Assembly: GCA_932294295.1 (NCBI GenBank) | Contig: OW028584.1 | Location: 29,324,470 to 29,388,469, forward strand | Length of the DNA stretch: 64,000 bases | Source: Alitta virens | Lineage: Eukaryota > Annelida > Polychaeta > Phyllodocida > Nereididae | Reading direction: 5' to 3' | Notes under the pieces: model-generated | Told to the model about the DNA's origin: nothing | Seen by the model: only the letters and a program-made list of their open reading frames with translations | Database searches by the model: none | Shown: piece by piece, positions 1 to 13,200 of the stretch | Layout: each line of letters opens with the position of its first letter | Numbering within the stretch: the stretch's first letter is position 1 | Position numbers and translations under genes: made by a program

Positions 1-126
1 CCCTGTTGCTCTACACCAAATGTTATTCTAATTGTGCTCAAACTTTAAACTTGGTGAAATAATTTATAAATTTCATATATCATTGATGCCAAATATGGGC
101 CTAAATTTGGGTCCGCTATACTGCAC
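1..126. mobile_element. Right part of a MITE with a GTCCGCTATACTGCAC end (family M1)
   Basis: The right end ATTTGGGTCCGCTATACTGCAC and about 100 bases inside it match the right half of the intact copy at 19738-20038, including the words for CTCTACAC and GCCAAATATGG. The left half lies outside the window. No coding capacity. Confidence 0.7.
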
Positions 127-670
127 TAAACCCGACATGCCCTGGACGTCGTTAATATCACACCACAACATCGCTGTCCCCTACAACTTCACAGTTGTGC
201 AGTTTATCATCCAGCAGGAATAACGACATGAATGGCTTATTAGAAGACCAAATTACACCCAGGTGGTCAGAAGCATTTTGGAGAACACCAACATTTGTAT
301 TAATACAGTATTTCCTTAAATATATTTAAACTTTAGTTATTTTCTACTTCTACGTTGATACTGTGAAGACCGCTTCCGCAGTTTATCTCACAGGGGTGTA
401 GTGCTACTTCCGTTGCATGTGAAACACATTGACACATTAAAACCAACTATTTACATAACACTGTTCGGCATCTCAGTCTTACAGGAGGTCCTCAGACATT
501 TAAATTCTAAGTGACACTGGCTCATGGAGTTTTACAATTACACATTTTTAAAGTCGCTCCAAATTTACTTTAGAAGACCTGAAAATGTGTAATTGTGGTG
601 TTTATATCTATTTCAGTTTATGTTAATTTTGCTATGTACAACAGATTATTATAAATGTTATTAATGTTAC

Positions 671-3600
671 CTTGTACTGATCTGAGGGCTTCATCTTCTG
701 CCAGGGCTGCATGTTGTTTGTATGATCCCAGCTGGAAAAAAAAAAAGTAAGACATTAAAGATTATTTTCAAATCAAGCACTGTATATGTTACTCGGACCA
801 AGTCTCAAGACCTCTATGGATCACTGGATGTTAAATAATATTCTGTTAATCAGAAAATAGTATTACAATACTAGGTTAAACAATAAGATAATTCAATAAC
901 ATATATTGATGTCTCTTATATACCAAAAGTTGAGGCATAAAAATGTAGACAACTTGAAACAATTTCTTGTTTTTCCCAAATGTTTCATTACAAATGCAAA
1001 CGCTAGTCTATAAATAAATAACAATAAACCACTTCTGCGAAAAAATTTAGCAAAACATTTTTTAAGGACAAAAACATTCTCAACCAAGTTTAATCATAAA
1101 CAAATACTCTAGAAGTCTAAACGGTTGAAGTCTTGGAATTTCTTGAGAAACCTAATACATCTACAGACCACCAGGGGCAGGTTTTGTTTTCATTTCTCAT
1201 TTAATTCAACATGGCCAATGAACTCTTCGAATTGAATGTCTTTGTCTCATCAGACTTAATACTACTGGTCAGAAGTTCAGTCAGCTTATATGACCAGCTG
1301 CCAGCGGCAGACGTAATGATGAGATGATAAGGCTTGGAGTCCACATCATACATGAATTACCTTACAGAATTTCCAACAATAATGAGATGATAAGGCTCAG
1401 AGACCACATCATACTGTATGAATTAACCTTACCGAATTTCCAATATTACACAACTATATAATACAAACAATTACATTTAACGAAATACCAATAAACAAAC
1501 CTGCAGTCAGGGTTTCTTGTAGCCAGACGAAGCAAATATCCTCCAGCCAGGACAGCCCCACTTCCGATGGCCACAAGCAAAGGGATCAGCTAAAAAAAGA
1601 CAAAAGAAATATTGGTTATGCAATTAGTTAATTAAGTGTATCCCTGGACAGTGAGTTATTGCCATCAACTAACATTAATACAGTTGCACTTTGGAAACCA
1701 AGACTTCACAGAAATTGATGCAGGATTCTGATAAAAGAGAAGCAAAGGACAAAATCTAAATTTGCTTGGGGAGAGCTGACTAATTAAAACATGAATTAAA
1801 GTATTTAATAGGCTGCAAAAATTTCAGATTTTTCACGAAGACTAGATTTGTTGCAGTACACATAGGTGAGATTCAGTAATCGAACTGTACATATTCTATA
1901 AAGGTATCTGTAGAAATTCTCATACAATGACATGAAAATAAGCTTGCCTGGTAATGCCTGTTCAACGACTGAGTATTTAGCCCTGGGAATGCTATACCCT
2001 TCATGATGACAATGGTGTGAGATAACAAATCAGCTTAAAAGAGATCTTTCAGAAATCCTGAATTGAACACTAGTAATCCTTGAGCAAGATTGAATGCAAC
2101 AGTCTTTTGGTTATTTCCAGCAATTTTCTTCAAAAGAATCTTAACCTATTCCTATCTTTTCACACTTTCTGAGGTAAACCAACAGGGACAAACCCTTAGT
2201 GTAATCCGAAATATTATCAAATTGCCCTATCTTTGTAGTGAATATGGCGTCGATGTAAAATGGAGTTGTAGTTTTTCCCTAACCAGGGTCTCTTATATTG
2301 GGGCTAGGGTGTTCATATTTGAGGAGGGGAGCTGGGGAGAAGTCACTTCATGAATAGGATTGAATGTACATGATGTGCACATGCAGAAAAACATGTATAT
2401 CAGGACTGGAGGAAACACCAATAGACATCCCAATCTTGGTTGGACATTTGTTTAGGTTGAGTAAGCAATGGTTTAGTGATAATTGTCAGGTGTCTCCTAA
2501 AATCAATTATTAAATGCATGACAAATTCCTATATATAAAGTATGATGTTTCAATGTCTCATTGTTCAATGTCTCAATACTACTGAGTCTGAAGCTTAGCC
2601 AGCTCATATGACCAGCTGCCAGAGGCTGAGTCCTCATATGTTACACATATACCCCATGGATGGGGTCTTTTACTAGCCTCAGCATAGACACCAAGTACAA
2701 AGTACCTCATACCAATTTAACATCTCAACACGCTCCAGCGATCAACATCCAGCTGGGATGTAGCTCATGAAGAGTGTGTTTCTATCTATCTATGTTGTGT
2801 AGCTCTATCACTCTATGGGTTCATGGAACTAAGAAATAAGATAAATCATTAACAACACTTAAGGTGACCCTATGTACAGCCTGTGTTTATTGAATGTTGA
2901 AATATTACATCAAACTCGCAAGTGGACCTATTCAAGCTAAGGTTACGTCATTATGCTAATGTGTAAAGTGCCCACTCGATAACTTAAGTTTGTGCACAAA
3001 AATATATATTGAGAAAGACTCATGCATGACTATATTCAGACTATTCTTTGTTTTTGATGGTCTCATTGCTACTAGTCTTTATGCAGTGGGTGCCAAAGGC
3101 AGATGTAATGCTGAGATGACAAGGCTTTTAGTCCATAACATGTTACATTACCCAAAATTTTGTGGGATATTCCTTTGCCCCAGTGTAGACACCAATTAGA
3201 GGCTCATAGAGGTCATACAGAGGTCACACAGAGTATTTGGGCCAGATTTGAACCCAGGACCTTCAACAGAGCTGAAAAAGTTTTTAACCACCTAACACTG
3301 CTTGAACATCAGATTGGACCTCTTCTATATTTATGAATATTCATGATAGTGTACGCACATCTAGACTGACAGACAGTAATTGCATGGCTATAGGAAAAAA
3401 ATCTGTAGTACCTTTACAAATTTACTAAAAAGGCCTCTATTGTCCAGTCTCAAACCAACCATAATCTTTTTTTTTACCACTTCTTCTTTCTTTATAAAAA
3501 GTCTTTCACACCCCTTGACATCTTTGCCAACCTGCTATTCATGCATTTCTCACGGGCTACAATCATCGCACCACTGAATAGAAGACAGATAAAAATAATA

Positions 3601-6599
3601 ATATAATATTTAAAAAAATATATTGCATAAAAATTTACAAAATATTTGCAGAAAAACCGAACAAGCTACTGGTCCCATCTTTTTTCTTTAAAGCATAAAA
3701 AAATTATTTGACCTCATGACGCATTATCTACACTACCTTTTCATGATTTTTTTGCCAAATTTCTAAAGCGATTTAGTTGCATATTCACGTCATGCCATGT
3801 CAAGGCCCCATGCTTGATATTGTGATGAGCAAGTGTAATTCTGCATGCATTACACAGAACACAGCAGAATACATGTCTAGCCGCCAAGGTATAATGTGAC
3901 TTAGATCACATCGAATAGCATTACACATCAAATTTACTTTCAATATATGTTGTGTACACTGATCGTAGGATGTCAAGAATTTAATTTCACTTCAAACACT
4001 TTGAAAAAAGTAACAAATTACAACTTTTTAGCTGAAAAAAAAAAAAGAAAAAAAAAAAAATTAGGACAATTAATTATATATCAGAGACTAAGGCTTTTAA
4101 CCAAGAATCATCAACTGAATTTGGGGCAAATGAATTTCACTACAAAGGCATCTCAACAAACATCAACTTCAAGTTGGACCCTAATAAAGCTACCTCCATA
4201 TATTGAGGCTAGGACCTTCCAAGCTAGGACTAAAGGACACAACATATGAGGGCTTAATATTTCAGTCCCATCAATTTTTGGCTTTTATATTATAGGAGAT
4301 ACACATCATTTAATAATTTATCATGTTGTAGACAGGATAGACAGTAAACACAACTGTTCAAAATAAAAACACCTAAAAAAACTTGTTTTGATTCTCACTT
4401 GTTTTGATTCTCACATGACCTATGTCATGTATGTTGCCATGCCCAGCCTGTTGCTATGGAAACAACCCCTTGATAACGTGTGTGTTGCCATGACGCTCAT
4501 GGTGCATGCCTTGTCACCGAGCACGTGGTCCACAGAGATTTCCCATTCATTCAGCATTCTGCTTATGTTTTCATGGATCAAAAATACTTAGGAAAAAAAT
4601 TTAGACTCTTTGAACTCATTGTTTTGTATGATGGATTATAATTCAATACCAGTTCGAGAGAGTACCACCCAGGTCCTTGGTACCACCCAAGTGGACCAGA
4701 CAGACATTTTGTAATATATATATACATATATTTTTCTAAGAATTTATTACATATGTTCATGACAAAGAAATTACTGACAATAGTTCCTGGTTTTAGTTTC
4801 TTCTTTTTCTTTCCTTTAGTTTTTATGATCTAATTGAACTTTTATTTAACTTTTCAAAAGGAGTTGCTGTATATGAAATAAATTTAAACTTAAACCTAAA
4901 AAGAACCTATTCCTTTAAAATTTTAAAATACACTTTGTTTTCTAAATTGGTAATTTTTGTTTTAAGTTAAATACTGAAATAAAATATATTTTGATGAAAG
5001 AAGGACCTTGGATGAAATTATAAATTATAGAAAAGGTTTGTCTTCAATTTGAAATGTGTATAACATAACCTTGTCACATAAACAAAACGCTGCAAACATG
5101 TGTCTGTTTGCATTAATCAAAGTCTAGTTTATTTTTCCATAAAAAGTAAAAAATACGAAAGTAAATCCCCTTACAAAAACTCAGGAAAGGTCAGATGTCA
5201 GTGGTGCACCAAATCACTCAGCCTCCACCTTTTTACTCCCTGCCTTTTTTTATATATTTTTTTTGTCAGCATCACAACAAAGTGCACTATTTATCACTGC
5301 AACAAATAGCACATGCCCCAAATCACAGCAGTAGTATTTTTGTTTATGAGTCTATACCATTATGGACTTGGACCATAACAGCACAATCACTGCCATGTTC
5401 GAAGTCTTATTTCATAGCTATTAGCTCCCAAGTTTTTAGAAACTGGTTTGCTGGTCACATGAGTGAGGCCGGAGGTCCACGGGCCACCAGAAACCCCTGG
5501 AAACTTTGACATCTAAGGTGCCTGCCCTGGTGGTGCATTCTGAGCTACATTTTTTTGGTACTAATATTTAATATTTATTGAACTTAAGTTATATTGTTAA
5601 TTTTGCTACCCTCAATTGACAATTTTACTACTTTTAATTTTTAATGCATAATCATGTAAAACTGGGCATGGGAGTCCAAAAGAGGGTTTTTGGCTAACAT
5701 TTGCTGGTCAGAGGGTTTTGACAATAAATGCTGGTCAGACCCACCAAATAAGGGTCACTTGGGAGCTATGCTATTTACCTAGAGGTAAAGACTGGTAAAA
5801 CACATTGAAATTACCAGGTTTGATTCTCCGACTGTTTACAATTTTATATGAGCTATGGCGTGGATTTTAAACTGTATCATCTCATTATTACATCTGCCTC
5901 TGACAGCAGTAGTCCCTATACAGTTTCACCAACAACTAGTGCAATGTAACATTGGTCTCTTGCCAAATTGGTTAAAATTAAATTTAAATTTTATTTCAAC
6001 TTTTTGTACATCATGCCTTATTTGCATGTACAAGTATATGACTGATTCACAGCAAATACACTAAATGACACAGTCACACCATGGAGTCATAAGCACTCAT
6101 GACTCCATGGTCACACAGTGTCTGCTGATGGAATGTAATGTACTGAAATTTTGTAAACATGATAATTGTCCCAGACAGCTAAAGAGCTCCTTAGTAAAGG
6201 CTGAACACCATTTTTCCCAAATCCCTTGGATTCGTGCCGATGTGGGATGCACAGCAGTTTGGGCCTTGTGCCAGCTTTTTTGAGAGCTCTCTCAAATTCT
6301 GCGTTAAATTGGGGCCAGATGTTAAAAAAAGGTACAAAATACAGAGGAAAAAACGGTTGGAAATTTGGGTCCCGTCAATCAGTTGTCAAACGTACCATGT
6401 TCACAAAGGCTACAGGCTATTCACTCTGTGGGACCAAAATTCAATATATAACCAAATGCTAATATATTAATAAAGTACCGTATTCACTGTATTGCGAGAC
6501 AAGTATCATCAGATTTAGTCTTATAAATATAACAATAATATTGTATTTATGCATGTATGTATGAAGAGAAAAATTGTGTTCAATTGTATTTTCACATAA

Positions 6600-6671
<72 letters not shown>

Positions 6672-9600
6672 CCATGGAGTGGTACCTCCATGATATATCT
6701 ATGAAACATAGAACATAACCTTTGTACCTGTTTTGAACAATTTTTAACATATTGTTAAAGCTCTGAAACAAGGGGGAGGGGTCACTTTACACTTTATCGT
6801 ATTAATTATACACACATTAAGACCACAAAGTATAGGCCTACACAACATTTTCATATCGACTTCCCCAGAATATTAATTAAACATACTGGATTGACATCCA
6901 AGTAAACACTGAAATATATATATTGATATAAATTACCCGTCTATTGAAATACCCGTCTATTGAAATACACAGCAGATGAATAAGTCTGGTCTTGGATAAG
7001 TACTAGAACTCTTGTATTCAATAGTATTTCGAGTAACTGTTTCATACGATATGGAAAAGCTAAAATGCTAGATAACCAAATTTCTAAGCGTACACCCTTT
7101 TTAACTTGTGACAGATATCAACAAACGGAAGCTTTACTTTGACACTAATTACAATTTCAGATGTCTAAACATTCAACACTCGTATTTTAAACTTCAGTTT
7201 TTTTTCACTTGCCGAAAAACACCACTGAGTAGTTAAAATAAACTGTGGTACAAAAAGATGGGTTATTAAATACTCGTATATATATTGAGGCTAGGACCTT
7301 CCAAGCTAGGACTAAAGGACACAGCATATTCATGAGGGCTTAATATTTCAGTCCCATCAATTTTTTGCTTTTATATGATAGGAGATACACATAATTTAAT
7401 AATTTATCATGTTGTAGACAGAATAAACAGTAAATATCAGTAAATGATACTTTTATGCTGAGCAAATGTAATATTAACCATGATTTTTCACATGTATTAT
7501 CACCATGGAAACATCATCTAGATGACCCCATTCAATATGACAGACCTTGGATGAATAAGACAGAGTGACAGTGCTACAATGCTATAAGTCTTTGAATAAA
7601 ATATGAGGAATTTGATATCTGTGATACAGGCTATTACTGTATTACAGAGGCTTTTCATATTGCTAAATCACATGGAAATTCTTGGTTGGATACAGTACTC
7701 TTTATAATTCTACACAATGGTATCTAGTCTACTAACACCTCTCTTAGTACCATACTGAAGTAGTTGGCTTTTGGGGTTTTTTTTCAGTTTACCCTTAATG
7801 TTAAGTTCATGACAGTGGAACATTCTGATATATATCAAAGATTTTAATTGAATGAAATTTCTGAACAGCTGAAGCCATTATTCATACATTGCTGATTCAA
7901 ATTGTGTCCTCTATCCAGTTAAAACAGCTCTCTCCTGAGTCCAGTTGCTGTGAATTTCAACAAGCACCCCTACTTTCCACCAACACCCCCAGTTGAAATT
8001 GGCCAACATCATGCAAAGCTCGTGCAGCCCATTCAGCCAGTCTTAACATTCTATCACTATGGCAACAACCAGATCACCATGGATACTTGCAAAGGACACA
8101 TTAGGACAATCAAAGTGGATTATATAATACTATTAACAGATTTATATGCAATTATTCTCAGAACTGTGCCAATTACAGGACAAACTCTATAAATGTTTAT
8201 GTATGAAATTACTACTGGGTCCCCCTATAGGGTGATCGGCGAACTAGCAAATCGCAAGTTCTTCATAGTCAAAGGGGCAGTTAGACTTGCTCATTTATTT
8301 ACCTTGCATTTATGGCATATTTTGATTTTATCAAGCTACAATATGGCAAATTGGATACCACAAATACACCAAGAAAGATGCATGATACACAACAATCTTT
8401 GCTACGAGCGACAAAATGGATTGTAGCAAATTGAACAGTTGGAAGATAATTAGAACGACAGAGGGAAGACATCACAAATAAGCTGGGCAAAATGGTGAGC
8501 AATTTCTAACTATACAATGTATATTAAAACTAATTTGAAAACCGTCAATGTGTCATGGATGTACGTAGAAATTTTGTATGGTTCTAATGTCTACTTTCAA
8601 ATTATTATTATTTTTTCCCTTTATTCTTTTTACATAAATATGGATCAAAATGCTGCAGTCAGAAGATCATGTTCCTCATTTTCATAACCTTACAATTTCA
8701 ATATCTCGGATTTTAACTAGTAAACATAAAGGCAAAATGTGTGAATCCTATTTCAACCCCCTATCATATAAAAAGACAGGCAGATAAAATGTGTGGCCAT
8801 TTTGAAATGTCCATGTCAATCTCACTATAACAATTTTCTTATATATTTATTCAACAGAAATATCCAAATAAAATCAAACATTAAAATTACACTTGGTGGC
8901 AGCACAAGCTTGTGAGCAGCACTCCACCTAGGTGGATATGACAGAAAATACAACTCCTATCACACTGATTTGCCATGTGAGCAAGCCAACAGTGAATAAC
9001 ATGCATCCACTATTCAAAGACTTTGACTTATAAATCAAAGCTAATATACAACCACTGAACTTCTGACAATTTTTTTGTAATTATTATTTTCAGGAGTCCA
9101 ACAACTACAGATTAATTAAACATTTTCAACAGGACAGGTATTTTTTAACCAACAAGTCATACTAATAAGCAAGGGTTAATATGCATGAAAAGTACGGATC
9201 TTTTTCTAGTTCTTTGAGAGAAAATTTTATCATTTTAGTATTCCAAGCAACATTATTTAATGAGGCTCCATCAGTCCATGAATTGAATAGAGACACTGTA
9301 CAGGTTTTTTTGTCGTTATTTTATTATTATTTTGTTGCGGCAAACAAATTTTGAAATCTGGAAAAGCTGAATACTCCTATTCACCGTGATATAATCATAA
9401 CAGGAAATAATCGTTAAAGTCAATAGCTCACAGCATCGCTAAAATGCTAGACTGTCTAACATTGCCTGATTGCTAGACAGAGGAAGTATTGTTTACAACG
9501 TACTCGCTAAATGAATAGGGTAATCTACTCATTTAATGTTTCCCAATACACAAACAAATCTGACATATTAAATATATATTTAAATATTCTCTTTGTTTCA

Positions 9601-10006
9601 CGGAAAATGATAACCAGTTTTATATTTTTTAGTAAGACTTAACTGATCCATCACACGATTCACAGTGACATTGTGATGTGACAGGACAAGGCGCTGCTAA
9701 TGCTATTACAAATTGTACGATTTCTGGAAACCTTGAACAGAAAGTTAGCCACAGATGGACTTAAATTTTTTGTTGCGAGTCAGATAACAACCTTATCTAC
9801 ACTACAAAGTGTACACTTCAGGTTTGACATCATAATTTGGCATACGCACAAGTGTCATCCAAAACACGTTCACTCCTGGACATCGAAGTTCATTTTAAAC
9901 TTATATACAGCATAAACAAATTTAGAAATCGACAAATACTCACGGCTGGATGGTGCTTCAAACTCTTGGCTGTTAATCCAGCCATTAATTTGCCTGACTC
10001 TGACAT
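671..10006 (-). CDS. NDUFA4: NDUFA4 (COXFA4) cytochrome c oxidase-associated subunit, 3' partial
   Basis: Three coding exons on the minus strand: 9944-10006, 1501-1589 and 671-731, joined at GT-AG sites in phases 0, 2 and 0. They encode 71 residues starting MSESGKLMAGL. The second exon gives the membrane segment (LIPLLVAIGSGAVLAGGYLL) followed by RLATRNPDC, and the third gives WDHTNNMQPWQKMKPSDQYK. This matches the NDUFA4 pattern LIPL..IG.GA...YLLRLA..NPD..WD..N..PW.K..P.DQYK. The family is a single-pass inner-membrane protein, first assigned to complex I and now placed with complex IV. The usual C-terminal stretch of roughly 15-18 residues is missing; it is either left of the window or unrecognised within 1-660. 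The first intron is 8.35 kb, very long for such a small gene, and is full of repeats. The start codon is the first ATG after the divergent promoter shared with PHF14. Confidence 0.9.
732..1500. other. NDUFA4 second intron
   Basis: A 769-base AT-rich intron with good GT-AG ends on the minus strand. It includes a SINE-family fragment (about 1250-1440) containing an imperfect direct duplication of roughly 65 bases around the words ATGAGATGATAAGGCT. Nothing coding is seen. Confidence 0.6.
1250..1440 (+). repeat. SINE-like family R1, fragment
   Basis: Shares the words TCAGCTTATATGACCAGCTGCC, GATGAGATGATAAGGC and TTGGAGTCCAC in order with copies near 2580, 3090, 16120 and 17910. An internal direct duplication is present. 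Fragment without the tRNA-like head. Confidence 0.6.
2565..2720 (+). repeat. SINE-like family R1, fragment
   Basis: Carries the R1 words CAGCTCATATGACCAGCTGCC, ATGTTACACATATACCCCATGG and GCCTCAGCATAGACACCAAG. This is the body part of the family, in the same orientation as the copy at 1250. Confidence 0.6.
3050..3315 (-). repeat. SINE-like family R1 with tRNA-like head
   Basis: Read on the minus strand, a tRNA-like head at about 3315-3230 has an A-box-like TTAGGTGGTTAAAAA and a B-box-like GGGTTCAAATCTGG. It is followed by body words shared with the other R1 copies (GTGTCTACACTGGGGCAAAG, the complement of TCCATAACATGTTAC). This is the copy that best supports a tRNA-derived SINE origin for R1. 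Confidence 0.55.
4196..4355. repeat. Dispersed repeat R2, copy 1
   Basis: About 160 bases beginning TATTGAGGCTAGGACCTTCC and ending near ATCATGTTGTAGACAGGAT. It is nearly identical to 7272-7436, with only a few substitutions and one small indel. No coding frame and no terminal inverted repeat seen; the class is unknown. Confidence 0.75.
6601..6667. repeat. (TA)n microsatellite
   Basis: An uninterrupted alternating TA run of about 33 units inside the NDUFA4 first intron. Confidence 0.97.
7272..7436. repeat. Dispersed repeat R2, copy 2
   Basis: Second copy of the 4196-4355 repeat in the same orientation. It differs by a short insertion (AGCATATTCATGAGGG against ACATATGAGGG) and a few substitutions. 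Confidence 0.75.
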
Positions 10007-10277
10007 TCTGACGAAATTTCTGTCAGTTCTTAGCTAGAAGGTCACTCAGTAAATATGGCTTCTAAGGGCACTGTAGTTTTCTAACAATACGACAGGGGGC
10101 ACAATTAAACATTAAAAAAATATATTGAAAAGATTGTTTTTATTTTAAAGTCCATAGAATTAATTTATAATTTAAGGAACTATAATTTTACAGATTTTTA
10201 TGTATTTTCACAGAAGGACACTTTATAAGAAGCATATTCGTAGCGCCCTCTGTAGGAAATCTGATTGATGAGCGAAA
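10007..10277. promoter_or_regulatory. Bidirectional promoter region of NDUFA4 and PHF14
   Basis: Only 271 bases separate the NDUFA4 start codon (minus strand, 10006) from the PHF14 start codon (plus strand, 10278), so both 5' UTRs and core promoters must lie here or overlap. No TATA box is obvious in a plausible position. The region is AT-rich, not a CpG-dense island. It contains two similar words, AGGGGGCAC and AGCGCCCTCTG. The promoter role is inferred from gene orientation. Confidence 0.7.
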
Positions 10278-13200
10278 ATGTCGGAAAGTAAAAACGATGG
10301 AACCTCCGTGGATTTTCTCTATAAAACTATGCGTATGTACCTTAATGAGTAATGAATGAATGTGTATTTGAAGTATGTGTATGTTTTGTTGTTGCTACAA
10401 TTTGGTCTCTTATTTTTCAGTGGAAAGAGACCCGCGGAAAAGAAGAGTGAAGCCGGTCAAAAAGGAGTTCATGGTGAGGTATTGTTATTATCTAGGTCTT
10501 TAGAATGAATCACACAGTTAAAACTACTCTAATTTAGTCTAAGGTTACTGGAGTACTGTGTCGGAATGCGGATTTCTGTAGCTAGTGAAACCTTCACACA
10601 ACAGTGGTCAACAATGCGATCTTGCTGCATCATTTCTTAAAATGAATGATCCCTCTTTGTTGTTGGAATTATTGTTATTTTTTAAATCTTAATACGATAC
10701 ATTTCAGGTTAAATAATATCTATTATTGGGTCTAGTCAACTGGTCCGTCAGACGACTCGCCCAGTACAACTGGTCCGCCAGTCAGGTCAACTGGTCTGCT
10801 ACCTTTGGTCAATTGGTCTGCCAACTGGTTCGCCAGAAAACCAACTGGTCCGCTAGTTATAAACTGGTCCGCCAAGGGAATCATGGCTGGCCACTCCATG
10901 GCCGCGAGATTGCAGCTGCCGAGTGGCCACAGGGTTACCTTGGGGCAACTGGTGGATATTTTATGTTTGGATGACTTATTAGCCTATAACTTGAAGGAAT
11001 GTATTACTGACATATTTTTAAGTTCTTTCAATTTGTAACAACTTAAAGAAGGTTGACAATTAATGCTCTAGCCTATAATAATTAATTGGTGTTAGACAAG
11101 TGCAATTCTCATTTTTGTTACCTCACTGACCTATTCAGGCAATCCCTGTGAACTATCCCAATTGCTATCATAACATACCAAATGGAAATCCTTCATGGTT
11201 TTTGGATGAAATTTATTATCGAAGGCTCGCAGGAACAAAATTACAACTATTTGACTGATAGTGTAACAAAACGATCATAAACTTTTGAGCATATATATGA
11301 CTAGTGTTTAAAATAGATTGCAATTTATTATATTCCTGTTTAATTTCGGCCCAAATAACTCCAAAGAAATAAAAGTTACGGTCTTGCAACAATATCCACA
11401 AATAGAACTATCTTTGGCAAACAAGTAGGTACAAAAGACATCATCCTATGAATCTCGAGATATATTCCAGTTTGTACAATTAAGTCCAGGAGAGTAGGGC
11501 TCGACTGCTAGGATGCGGCCGCCGCATGTCTGCCCCGGCCCCCCTTCTCTCTCGCGCAGCAGAAAAATTGACTATCTGCTGTCGGACGAGTCGGTAAACG
11601 GTTACCGGCCAGTGGCGGCCAAGCCAGTCGGTTGGACGGTGGTCAAGTTGGTAGCAGGCAAGACATCTGGAAGACAAGTTGACTATACTCAATATTTACA
11701 ATAAATATATTTGCAGCTTGATTTTGCTGGACTAGATGACAGTGAAGATGACAGTGATTTTGATGTTGGAAAACATGGAGGTAACTTTTTTTTCACACAT
11801 ATTTATGTGCATGATTATTTTATCATGTTTATTGATACTTACACAACATTGAATTTAGAACGAGATCGATGCTTCAGGTAACCCCTTTTTTTTTTCTGCA
11901 GGTGGAGAGGACTCAGACATTTTCTCAGATGACCGAAGTGAAGATGACAATGATGATGGTGAAGATGAGAGTGAATCAGGCTCCGAATCGGATGCAGAGG
12001 AAGATGATGATGAGGAGAAAGGAAGCGAGGAAGAGATGTCATTATCCAATCTTCTTACGTTGGCCGAAAAGAAGTCGGAAGCCAAACAGAAGGTAGTTTC
12101 AATTTTGGATTTCAAGAATCAGTCGTTTGAGGGCTTGTTTGTCTCTAGAATAGTGGATATGAAGCATCTAAATAATTCCGCTAGGTGGCTACAGTGGATG
12201 CTACATTCCGATTAGCTGTGGAGCCTGGTGCCCTAGGTTATGATTGGCTGAAGCCAAGTGTCTTTAATTATTAGGCGATACTCTTCTAGGTCTGAAAAGC
12301 AAAATGAGCAATGGAAAAAGAAGATAGCATTATGGATGTCAAATTTTGAGGTGTTCAGGAATTATCAGAAATTGGATATTAGGATGAGATAATATTTGTC
12401 TCTCTTTTCAGGAAAAGCCTCTGGCCCTACCAGGCACATCTGGTCACGCAAAACCTTCAGCACCCCCACTTCCCATGAACATCAGAATATGCTGTATTTG
12501 CCTGGGTGAAAGAAGGTATGGGACAATTTTATAATGCTTTATTTGTGAATGAATTGGATTTGTAATGCTGAAATGATAAATTGACTCGTGATTCTCATTT
12601 AGGTAATGGTATTAAAGTTATATGATGATAATCTGTTGGTATCTATTCCAGTGGAGAAGAAGATGAAATTGTGGAATGTGATGAATGCGGAATCTCAGTA
12701 CACGAAGGTAATATCAATTTCTCTGTCTGCTGGTTATAATGTTGCGGCGAGGAAACATTTCTTAGGTTTTACTGAATCAATCATCCACAGTTATCTGGTT
12801 ATAGTGCTATACATTTCTCTGGTTCAATAGGTATAAAAAAGAAAGCACTTCTTTAACATACATTATCTTACAGTACACTTCACAAATTTATCATGAATGG
12901 CATAATGATTGAGGCGTTTTAATCCTCACTCTGCAGTCAACATGGTCGTTATGTGAACTGAACATATTGTTTTAATGCTAATACATTGATGTTTATTCCC
13001 CACCAGGTTGCTATGGAATATCAGAAAGTCTGTCCGTTGCAAGCACAGTGTCATCTGCCAGCACGGAGCCTTGGTTTTGTGATGCCTGCAAAGCTGGAAT
13101 GAAACCTGTGAGTAGAGATCAAGAAATTTAGACATCTTGTTATTTTCGTTTTACATATATAAGACTGTAAAAGGCCTTAAGATTAGATTATTTCGGTTAC

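Larger units (their letters stand above)
1590..9943. other. NDUFA4 first intron, repeat-filled
   Basis: An 8354-base intron between coding exons 1 and 2 on the minus strand. It contains SINE-family R1 pieces (2565-2720, 3050-3310), two copies of repeat R2 (4196-4355 and 7272-7436) and a long TA microsatellite (6601-6667). The small open frames inside have no recognisable domain and no splice support, and I see no nested gene. Confidence 0.6.

Noticed and set aside
333..386. Candidate last exon of NDUFA4 on the minus strand (ATAAACTGCGG... to TAA, ending LHSINVEVENN).
   Set aside because: The piece LHSINV resembles the family ending FYSVNV and is in phase, but it adds six unmatched residues, lacks the DYSKL-type end and has a weak acceptor (CCTGTGAG). 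Too weak to call.
6521..6709. Frame with an alternating Tyr-Ile run.
   Set aside because: A translation of the TA microsatellite.
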